Below are positions 56,062 through 64,000 of a stretch of 64,000 nucleotides of DNA, piece by piece (the stretch's first letter is position 1; each line of letters starts with the position of its first letter). The notes under the pieces are model-generated. The model ran no database searches and was not told the DNA's origin. It saw only the letters and a list, made by a program, of their open reading frames with translations. The DNA comes from Adineta vaga (taxonomy: Eukaryota; Rotifera). The stretch covers positions 4,774,001 through 4,838,000 of the forward strand of contig CP075492.1 in the NCBI GenBank assembly GCA_021613535.1, in the 5' to 3' direction. The position numbers and the translations under genes are program-made.

Positions 56062-57083
56062 TCATTCATTGTCTGCTTTTGTTTTGTTTACATGTTGCTC
56101 TTCGATTGATGCGAGCACCATTGTCGTTACTGGTGCTGGCACATGTGTGCCGAAATCTTGACGTGTTTGAATGGAATGTGAACGCTCTTGATGTATATCA
56201 CCAAAGACATCATAGTGTGATTGACTTAGTATTTGTTGAAGATCTTGTGGACTTGGATAAAATATTGAGGTAGATGCATTGTCTACTTTCTCTTGCATTC
56301 CAGCACCACTGAGTCCTTTCAACTGCATAATAATACGACAAAGATTTTCAGCTTGTTCTTTCTTCTGCTCAAAATTAGTTGAATTATATTCCATATTGTG
56401 AAGTAAATAGAATTTCATTTCTGTATTCGGTTGAAAATGATTCTTGTAGAATTGTGTACGATCTGATTCAGGTACGATACGTGCACCAGACACCGTGTGT
56501 AGATTACTGTACTTGGAATATTGTAAATGTATTGTAATCATCCGTTGTACATGTTTGTCTTCAATAAGTTCTGTCTCACGACCTGATCCGGGCGCTTCTT
56601 TGCAACAACAACAACATCCTTTTTGATCAACCACAGGGACACGCTTTGAATGTTCTCTTGTTTTGATACTTCTCTTTACATCAGATGTATAGTAGATATT
56701 AATAACATCTTCTACTGGAATCATAATGACAGTTTCCTCTGAAGACAATTGTTCTTCTCGAGCTGTAGTTACAGCATCCAGGTGTCTGTCGTAACGCTTC
56801 TTGTTGGACAATTGCATTGAAGTGTAATCAAAAGCAATTTTCTCCGATGATTGTTTATAAGTATGAATTGAAAGTATTGGACAAGCGTAGGTAGTTTTCG
56901 ATGTTGGAGCACCTAGAAAAGTCAAAGTACAACAGAACAGATCAGCATTAAGATTATTATAAATTCACCTGGATAAATGAACACGTATCCAAAGGGTGTT
57001 TCCATTGCAGCTTCATTTTGTCTTTGTATAACTGTCAATGATGCATCAGCAATCTTCGTCTTCTTACAGCAGCCACTTCCCAT
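56062..57083 (-). CDS. Putative myristoylated membrane-associated protein, 321 aa
   Basis: Exons 57083-56969 and 56912-56062 with a 56-base GT-AG intron. Starts MGSGCCKKTK, a near-ideal N-myristoylation plus palmitoylation signal, so the protein probably sits on the inner face of a membrane. Later PFGYVFIYPGAP, the segment VIMIPVEDVINIYYTSDV, a run of five cysteines (KGCCCCCKEAPGSG at about residue 147), IHLQYSKYSNLHTVSG and FYKNHFQPNTEMKF. The C-terminal third is polar. The central beta-rich part resembles a PH-like or bromo-adjacent fold only in composition; no family recognised. The ORF continues open upstream to 57164 without a suitable start. Confidence 0.72.
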
Positions 57084-57721
57084 ATTCGTTTCTTTTGTGC
57101 TATCTAAAATGAGACACGTCAATTTCTGATTTTTTCCAGAGAAAAAATGATCAAAATGTAACACATCGAGTAATGTCTTTGAAAATATTGCTATGAGGTA
57201 TATTTCAAACAGCCGAAAGTATCTGACTGATTTAAATTCATACCAGAATGTAATGATATTTGGAAATAATCACTGAGAGCGAGTGTCTTTGTACTTCTGC
57301 AGCACTACTCATCAATATTAAAAAACTCGACTGTTTTTGAAGTCGTACGTCTCTCTTTTTCTCCGACTAACAATGGCATATTGTTCATTAATGTTCTCAT
57401 TCTTTATATATAGATATTTAAATACGTAGAAGAATCTTAGACCAGCTATTAAAATTTGAAATAATATACTTAAAAAGAAAATGACGAACATTTTTTTCTT
57501 AAAAAATAAGAATACTGAGAAAATAAAGTCTCTTTCCGTCTACATCTACAGCAGACTATTATGACAGTTCCGGGAAGCGTCTAGAAGAAAAGAAAAATAG
57601 TAGTCTATTTTTTTCTTCAGACTATTTTTTGTTTGGGAAAAAATGAATATTATTGAAGCGATACTTTTGTATGTAAATTTATATGCATATTAGTAGATAA
57701 AAGACAAAAAAAACTAAAATT
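57084..57721. other. Intergenic, no gene seen
   Basis: Between two minus-strand genes. AT-rich with T-rich blocks; near-repeats tctattttt/actatttttt at about 57604-57630. Promoter of the myristoylated-protein gene expected here. Confidence 0.4.
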
Positions 57722-60712
57722 TTATTTCGTTTGTTTTAAAATACCGATCTTATCATAAATATCTCCAATAATTAAATATGTACGTGCTACAGGTGGATAA
57801 TCTGATTGATAAACTTCAATTTGTTTATAAAGTAATTTTTCAAAATATTGCAATGCTTGAGAATAATCTCGTTTTTCCAAAGAAATATAAGCAAGGATCG
57901 TATAAATATCTTCTGTTGATCGATTTTTATTTGAATTTTTGAGTAAATTTTGAAAATAGATTACATCTTGATTAAGATGTCGTTTATTAAATCGAGAATC
58001 ATTTTCAAGTGCTTGAATCTTATTCTCCGGTTTTTCTTCTAATACATTTGATTTCTTAGGTTTTATTTGAAAACTATTTGAATATGTTTCAAAATAATCT
58101 TTCTTCAAATAAATATTTCCAATCATAATATAAGTAATTTTAATTGGTGGAGATTCAATTGATTGTGTTTTCAATTGACAATCAAGTAATCGATGAAGAT
58201 AAACTAATGATTTTTCAAATTGATTTTCTTGTGAATGAATTGTAGCAATTGCTTTATATGTATTTTCTAATGATGGATCATCGGTTGATTTTCTTTCTAA
58301 TTCACTATTCAATAATTGCATAAAATAATGTAATGATTTAGAAAGATTCTGTTTTTCAAAACTAATATTTGCTAAGATATAAAACGTATTGGATAGTAGA
58401 GGATGTGTTTTAGGATAAGTTTCAAGTTGTTTTTGAAGTAAATCTTGAAAATAATTTAATGATTGATCTAAATGACGTTTTTCAAAATGAATATTTTCTG
58501 TTATTTGAAATTTCTCGTTCGATTTAGTCTTTTCAATTGTTTGATAATATAATATTGTTTTATCAAATTGAGATTTTTCTAAATAAAGTTCACCGATTAA
58601 TTTATAAACTTGATCAATAACAATTTGATTAAATGGTTTTTTATTTAAATGACAAGCAATTAAACGATTATAATAAACTAACGATTGATTAATAACTTCT
58701 TTTTTATGATAAATCTTGCCGATAATTTCATAAAGATCAATTAAAGATTCATCTTCATGTAATTTCGTTTCTAATTCATTATCAAGAGATTTCATATAGA
58801 AATTTAATGCTTGATTTAAATCTTTTTCATTTGATTGAACATTATATTTATCGAAATAGAATTCGCCGAGAATTTTATAAGTCGAACTTAATGATGAATG
58901 ACCCGGTTTACTTCTTTCTAATTCTCCATCAAGTAATTTATGGAAATAAATGGATGCTTGATTAAAATCTTGTTTTTTCCAATAAACACGTCCAATAATT
59001 GTATAAGTATCCAGAACTGATGAATGATGAGATGATAATGTTTTCAATTGATTGTCAAGTAATTTTTTATAGAAACTAAGTGCTTTATCGAAATCACCGA
59101 CTTTCATATATATATCACCGAAATTCTTATACGATTGTGCGAAATCAGGATGATTACTTGGTAAAGTTTCGCTTTGTAATTTATGTGCTTTTTCAATATA
59201 TTCCAAAGCTTTTTGTTGATCACCTATTTGAGAGTACATTAAACCAATTTCAGCGTATGTATAACCAAGATCTGGATGATTTGGTGAAAGTTCTTTGATT
59301 TGTGTTTCTAAAGCTTTATCAAACATTTTCGATGCTTCTTGTTTTTTATTCATTGAAACATAAACTTTTCCTAAATCGATATACGTTTTCGTAATTGATA
59401 CAATATCTGTTTTCGATAGATTTTGAAGTGATTTTTCTAAATATTCTAATGCGACTTGATAATTTTTCATTTGAAAATGAATTTGAGATAAACCAGAATA
59501 AGTTAAAGATCGATTATTATCGTTTAGTTGTAATGCTTTATCAAAACATTCAAATGCATTTGAATACTTTTCTTGTGTACAATAAACTAATCCTAAATCA
59601 TTATAACATTGTGAAAGAAGTTTATGAACATCTGCTGATGAACTTTTCAATAAATAATTTAATGCTTGATTGATATTGTCTACCGATAAATTGAATTTCG
59701 CTTGTTTTTCATTCGCTTTCGCAAGACCATGATAACAATAAGCAAGTTCAATATCAGTTTTTGCTAAATTTTGTTTTAGAATTTTTTCGAAATGTTTTTG
59801 TGCTTCATCGTATTTAAGCATGTCAATGAAATGATAACCAATAGCGATGGATTGATTTTGTCCTTTCGATTGATTATTCAATGAAGCTGTAAATTTCTTC
59901 ATATCTGGATCATCTTCGGAACATAATGTAAAATTTGCCATCCAAAGTTTTTTTTGTTCATCATAATAAAGATTATCTATGCGAAAAACACAGGCGAGCA
60001 TAAAAAGAATTTCTTCTTCTTCGGAAAAAGCACTTAAATGTCTAATGTCAGCATATGGTTTAGATTTCGCTTTTAAATTAACCTTTATTTCTAATAGAAT
60101 CGATGTTAATGTATCATTAGGTGGTGGTCGACTGGTTGCAAATTCAAGAGCTTTTTTTCGATTTGTACTTGTAGATAAAAATGAATTCATTGAAATTAAT
60201 TGTCCTATACCAGATTTCAAACGATTAACTTCATCTTTACTTATAAATTGTCCACGATAAACTTTAATCGATGATGTTTTTTGTTGTTTAACAAATAATT
60301 TATGTTGTTCGGATAATTGTTTATTTAAATCTCTTACAAATGAATCAAATGGATTAACATCATCAATATTTTGTGTTCGTAAAGCTTTATTTAAAATCTT
60401 GTAAACACAACTTTCTCTTGTATACCAATGAATGGCTTTTTTCGGATCATATTTTGTATCGAATTCACTCATTACTTTCTTATCATCGACATCATCTGGT
60501 TCAAAATAACTTGTAAGTGTTAATTCATCCGATGATGGCGGATTTTGTTCATTCAATATTTGTTGAAGTAAGGCTTGATAAAGAATGAATTCACCATTTA
60601 ATGATTTATGCATACTTTGATCATCTTTTGCTGAATAAACATTGGAGCCCATATTATCAACACGATCACTTTGCTTCTCGGAAGTATGTTTTCGTCGCAC
60701 AGTTCGAGTCAT
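57722..60712 (-). CDS. ADP-ribosyltransferase with long TPR array, 996 aa
   Basis: Intronless and open throughout. A short basic N-terminus, then an ART domain (about 40-265) with KVYRGQFI (Arg153), FLSTSTN (about 182) and FSEEEEILF (ExE about 235), the complete R-S-E triad. From about 285 to the C-terminus come roughly sixteen TPR-like repeats: the best are canonical and Asn/Tyr-rich (SQCYNDLGLVYCTQEKYSNA, LGYTYAEIGLMYSQIGDQQK), the later ones more divergent (YHKKEVINQSLVYYNRL). It lacks the N-terminal Rossmann-like domain of the 48.6-kb gene. TPRs probably recruit the protein substrate or a partner such as kinesin light-chain-type cargo. Target unknown. Confidence 0.9.
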   Translation of the reverse strand: MTRTVRRKHTSEKQSDRVDNMGSNVYSAKDDQSMHKSLNGEFILYQALLQQILNEQNPPSSDELTLTSYFEPDDVDDKKVMSEFDTKYDPKKAIHWYTRESCVYKILNKALRTQNIDDVNPFDSFVRDLNKQLSEQHKLFVKQQKTSSIKVYRGQFISKDEVNRLKSGIGQLISMNSFLSTSTNRKKALEFATSRPPPNDTLTSILLEIKVNLKAKSKPYADIRHLSAFSEEEEILFMLACVFRIDNLYYDEQKKLWMANFTLCSEDDPDMKKFTASLNNQSKGQNQSIAIGYHFIDMLKYDEAQKHFEKILKQNLAKTDIELAYCYHGLAKANEKQAKFNLSVDNINQALNYLLKSSSADVHKLLSQCYNDLGLVYCTQEKYSNAFECFDKALQLNDNNRSLTYSGLSQIHFQMKNYQVALEYLEKSLQNLSKTDIVSITKTYIDLGKVYVSMNKKQEASKMFDKALETQIKELSPNHPDLGYTYAEIGLMYSQIGDQQKALEYIEKAHKLQSETLPSNHPDFAQSYKNFGDIYMKVGDFDKALSFYKKLLDNQLKTLSSHHSSVLDTYTIIGRVYWKKQDFNQASIYFHKLLDGELERSKPGHSSLSSTYKILGEFYFDKYNVQSNEKDLNQALNFYMKSLDNELETKLHEDESLIDLYEIIGKIYHKKEVINQSLVYYNRLIACHLNKKPFNQIVIDQVYKLIGELYLEKSQFDKTILYYQTIEKTKSNEKFQITENIHFEKRHLDQSLNYFQDLLQKQLETYPKTHPLLSNTFYILANISFEKQNLSKSLHYFMQLLNSELERKSTDDPSLENTYKAIATIHSQENQFEKSLVYLHRLLDCQLKTQSIESPPIKITYIMIGNIYLKKDYFETYSNSFQIKPKKSNVLEEKPENKIQALENDSRFNKRHLNQDVIYFQNLLKNSNKNRSTEDIYTILAYISLEKRDYSQALQYFEKLLYKQIEVYQSDYPPVARTYLIIGDIYDKIGILKQTK

Positions 60713-62185
60713 TATTCCGGTGGTTTGTTACTAAATCATATATTCAATTAGGAAATGAATTTCAAAAAATAAAATAGAAAGAATAGATTTTTAAACATTC
60801 AGATGTACTACATAATTTTCGTCGCGATTTTTATGAATATTTCGCTACAGATAGTACCTATACAAAGTTATCCGTCGTATTAGAATCATCTTTGACTTAC
60901 GTAGAGCTTCACAAAATCAGTTCGCAAAGTAAAATCACTTGAATCGTTTATTTTCAAAATATTTCAAAGTGTCGTGTCGAAAATTTAGCGAAAAAGTGAC
61001 CACGAATAATTAAGCTTTCAATTTGATTGATGATTGCACTTATTTCTCACGTTCTCAAAAGGTAATTACAAAATAAATACCTGGTTTTGCATGTACTTGT
61101 TCTTTTATCAAATTACTCATCTCCTTTCGAACGTCTTAGCGTATCAAATCTTGTCAATAATTTTTGAAAGCACCAATCACCTATGCATGCCAGTGAGTTC
61201 ACTGATCACATACCTGAGCAACTTATTACTTATTTATAAATCATTAGTTTAAAACAAGTTCCTTTTTGTTTCATATTAGAAAAAAAAGAATTTCTTAGTA
61301 TTCTATCACTATGACTCAAATCATCCATTACAAACGATGTAACCTTTATTTCTCCTGATTCTATCAGCATCGCATATTATTACATGCTAATGATGAAAAA
61401 TAGAAAAATATACTACACACTATCTTACTCACTTTTAATATTCCACTAATGTGCAATATATTTTCTTCTAACGAGCCATTTGAGTAATTATCAAATAGAT
61501 TGCGAATAATTTGTCGATAAAATATTGTCAATGCACGCTTCTCTACAGAACGAACACTAATTAAGATAAATGATAAACAACAAAATAACTCTCAATAATA
61601 TTATTCAATGTCGATTCTTCGCTTATACACATGTATACAACAAAAAATAAAGAATGGAAAACGTTTTTTTTTTGTTACATTTCTACTTTCTACTTCTTAT
61701 AGTATATACTTATAGCATGAATAATCTACTTTAGACACCAACGGAAAGAAATGAGCAAAACCAAAAAATGATTCATTTCTAAAGCAAAAATTGAATATTT
61801 TCTACTAAACTTGAACAAACGAAAATATGTAGGTTAATATTAAGTCTATTAATGAGAATTATAGTTAAAGTTATATTGAAAATATTATTTAGAAACAATT
61901 GAAATGACTGTTAATAACACCTTCAATTCGAACAAAAGTAGTGTATTGATATTGAGTCTTTATGATTTAGTCTCTGCGTATATAAAATGATGGCTGGAAT
62001 ACAGAGGTGCTATAGGATGTTGCAACAGAGAATTCAACATTTACAAAAGTAATTTTCATTAATCTCGTGGTGGTTATCCTAGTTGAAGGCTCATCAAGAA
62101 TATTTCATATTAATTTATGATATCTATAGAAAATATCATAAATTTTCTACAGATAAACAAATAGAAGGTCGATTTATCGACATTT
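60713..62185. other. Long AT-rich intergenic region
   Basis: No protein recognised. The plus ORF at 61034-61252 is hydrophobic by composition only. Should contain the promoter of the ART-TPR gene at its left end. Confidence 0.4.
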
Positions 62186-62392
62186 ATGCCATTTACGATT
62201 CGGAAAGCTATGCGTTCAGAACGTTTGTTCGTTAAAAATGAAATCAAAACTTGTGCAGCACTCACTTTGCGTCATATGGAATTTGAATTTGTGGAGATTA
62301 ATTCAATGCTAACACAAATGACTGGTCGTGTCGGATTTGGTATTGCACCTCCGTACAAGAATGTCCAAATTCAATATGGATATATTCATTAA
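62186..62392 (+). CDS. Possible exon or small ORF of unknown function
   Basis: 68 codons with less hydrophobic bias than the surrounding random frames; reads ...CAALTLRHMEFEFVEINSML, MTGRVGFGIAPPYKNVQ, IQYGYIH. An acceptor-like ctacag ends at about 62153. It could be the last exon of a gene or a relic; no family was recognised. Confidence 0.25.
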   Translation: MPFTIRKAMRSERLFVKNEIKTCAALTLRHMEFEFVEINSMLTQMTGRVGFGIAPPYKNVQIQYGYIH

Positions 62393-62499
62393 GAATGAGT
62401 TTCTTCGTCTTTTTGTTTTAATCAATTAGTAAAGGCGTGATAGGGAAACAACACAACTATTATACACACAACATAGAAAAGTCTAGTAGAACCATCGGA

Positions 62500-63468
62500 T
62501 TAAACACGAGAGTTTTGTAAGATAGCGCCAGTTATCATAGTACCATTTCCAAGATATGTATGTCTTGATATTTTATAATAAACAGTTTTAGCTAATTTAT
62601 AAAAATCTCGACGAAATGATTTTGACGCAATAAAATAGGTGTAGAAAGGTATTGTACTATTAGAAAATAATAAGAGGTATGCAATATTAAGTATGAAACC
62701 TTCAATTTGTGAATACAGAATACTTTTATTAGATAAACTATTTGAACTAATTATTGTTTCGAGAAGAGTAATTGGATATAATAGTGTCGTAACAATATAG
62801 GTAATTATTTCAGCAGAAACAATGAGTAATAAATCTCGATCTTTTCGTTGCAATGTATAATTTCGTGCCATTGGTCGAACACGAATTCGTACTTTCTGTA
62901 TATTTTGATAAGTTAAATAACCGAATAGAGCTGATGTGATAGTTGGAAATAGACTAACAAATAGAAGTGCGAAAATAGTTGAATAAATACCAGATGCAGC
63001 ACATCGTCCATTTGTCACGGTTCTCATGAGAGGAACATGTAGAGTAAATACTGACCAAAAAAGAAAAGAAAACAAGATGAAATATTTTGCCCGTTTAATT
63101 GTAGAAAATGCTCGAACATTAATACGAACACTTGTAATCAGAAAACGATCAATACACGCAAATAGAAATATTGTTTTCGCTGTTTGTCCAAGAATATTTA
63201 ATACATAAGCAGATACTTTACAAAAAATTATCGAATTTAGTGTTCCACTACTACAATCAAAAGGAAATATTTGAAAATAAGCATTCACCGTTAAAAATAC
63301 CGCATTGACAACAGCTGCACTTGTTATATAAAATGGACATGCAGTTTTACATTGTCGACTAAACATAATAATGATAAATATATTACCAATATTTCCCATA
63401 ATTGTAAAAATTGCATTTACATAAAGATTGAGTTGATTTTGAATAACTATTAAAGTTGATGAGGCCAT
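62500..63468 (-). CDS. Rhodopsin-like 7TM receptor, intronless
   Basis: 322 aa with seven hydrophobic spans. TM1 contains GNIGNIFIIIMF (class A GN), the Cys before TM3 is in IIFCKV, the TM3 end is CIDRFL (DRY-like DRF), ECL2 Cys in NGRCAAS, TM6 starts DRDLLLIVSAEIITYIV, and TM7 has SNSTIPFYTYFIAS (NPxxY-like) followed by the amphipathic SFRRDFYKL and a basic tail. Plasma membrane receptor, ligand unknown. Full length and undamaged, unlike the receptor relics at 9.4, 43.3 and 54.1 kb. Differs from the 10.9-kb receptor in having a clear DRF and no intron at TM7. Confidence 0.87.
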   Translation of the reverse strand: MASSTLIVIQNQLNLYVNAIFTIMGNIGNIFIIIMFSRQCKTACPFYITSAAVVNAVFLTVNAYFQIFPFDCSSGTLNSIIFCKVSAYVLNILGQTAKTIFLFACIDRFLITSVRINVRAFSTIKRAKYFILFSFLFWSVFTLHVPLMRTVTNGRCAASGIYSTIFALLFVSLFPTITSALFGYLTYQNIQKVRIRVRPMARNYTLQRKDRDLLLIVSAEIITYIVTTLLYPITLLETIISSNSLSNKSILYSQIEGFILNIAYLLLFSNSTIPFYTYFIASKSFRRDFYKLAKTVYYKISRHTYLGNGTMITGAILQNSRV

Positions 63469-64000
63469 TTGTTCGTTTATAATGATTACAAATTATTTAA
63501 GATACAATTAAACAACTGTTTTTATCTAGAAATTAAAACAAAACTAAAAATAATACAGTATACTTTGATGATTAGTCGTTGAACTTTGCTTATGTTTTCT
63601 ATCTCTCGCATATATGAATGTAATAAGTAATAAAATCATGTATTTTGAACAACTTTTGTTCTACCCATATTTTTTATCCAAGACACTTTCTTGTGTTCGA
63701 CATATGTAAATCAATTCGTTACATTTAATCACGATTTTATGAAAAGTCTTTTTCTAATGTATATGTCAAATACAGAAAAACAAATTCAATTTGATAAACT
63801 TGCCTATAGCATACCGGCTGCTTTCCAAGACGAAATACACCATGTTCTCAAAATTGAAACAGTTGAGATATATATTCTCTTCTTCTTCTTTTCCTCTGTT
63901 TATATATACATTGGCAAACATAAGTAATACACTTAGCTTTTTACATTTGATTATCTCATAGATAAGACTTACACCTCATATTTATAGAGCAGTTATATAC
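63469..64000. other. Right edge, no gene assigned
   Basis: Upstream of the receptor on the minus strand. The plus ORF 63691-63927 (with NTEKQIQFDKLAYSIPAAF) might belong to a gene continuing beyond the window, but nothing was recognised. Confidence 0.3.

Noticed and set aside
1-64000. CRISPR arrays, rRNA, tRNA genes, intact transposons
   Set aside because: No direct-repeat arrays, rRNA stretches, convincing tRNA B-box/T-loop sequences, transposase or reverse-transcriptase motifs were seen on reading; a covariance-model scan would be decisive for tRNAs.

Overview
The window looks like nuclear DNA of a bdelloid rotifer (Adineta or Rotaria type). It is AT-rich. Conserved animal genes (EXOC4, IER3IP1, LIN7, taxilin, PRC1, a p24/TMED cargo receptor) are cut by very small GT-AG introns, mostly 45-60 bp. 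They are mixed with bacterial- or fungal-like genes (SDR dehydrogenase, cis-CaaD-type tautomerase, cyanase, deaminase, phosphoesterase) and with families known to be expanded in bdelloids: ADP-ribosyltransferase (ART)/TPR proteins, AIG1/IRG-like GTPases, B-box/NHL remnants and divergent 7TM receptors. The genus assignment is inference; the bdelloid assignment rests on the gene mix and intron size.

Layout. 0-5.5 kb: a minus-strand ankyrin-WWE-DExH helicase, cut off by the window edge. 5.9-9.0 kb: TMED, SDR and tautomerase, all minus. 9.4-12.0 kb: a decayed GPCR copy followed by its apparently intact relative. 12.6-14.6 kb: an F-box/LamG-like protein and an unknown two-exon gene. 15.2-19.7 kb: EXOC4, IER3IP1 and LIN7 packed head to tail with splice acceptors just before the second and third start codons and one visible poly(A) signal, which suggests a trans-spliced operon. 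20.1-28.0 kb: a LIN7 PDZ relic, taxilin, an ADP-ribosylglycohydrolase with a SAM domain, and PRC1. 28.0-29.1 kb: non-coding, with two hairpins. 29.1-33.0 kb: an unknown intronless gene, a double-deaminase protein whose second domain has lost its zinc cysteines, and cyanase.

33.1-40.9 kb is a GTPase-rich block: a RING-type ORF overlapping an IRG-like GTPase ORF by 4 bases, a phosphoesterase, and two divergent AIG1-like GTPases, one with a Cys/His-rich module. 41.4-43.2 kb holds remnants of a B-box/NHL gene and of a second small gene. 43.3-47.9 kb is a large LDLa/EGF/7TM receptor broken by a frameshift and a nonsense codon. 48.6-60.7 kb contains three R-S-ExE ADP-ribosyltransferases (two with TPR arrays, one of them frameshifted), a secreted protein, a frameshifted EGF/7TM gene and a protein with a predicted myristoylation site. 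62.5-63.5 kb is an intact 7TM receptor.

Functionally, the window contains possible ADP-ribose writers (three ARTs), an eraser (ADP-ribosylglycohydrolase-SAM) and a possible reader (WWE helicase), together with a cluster of immunity-type GTPases and a RING protein. Whether these act together is inference. All four reading-frame breaks among the larger ORFs fall in the fast-evolving accessory genes of the right half, and none in the conserved multi-exon genes.
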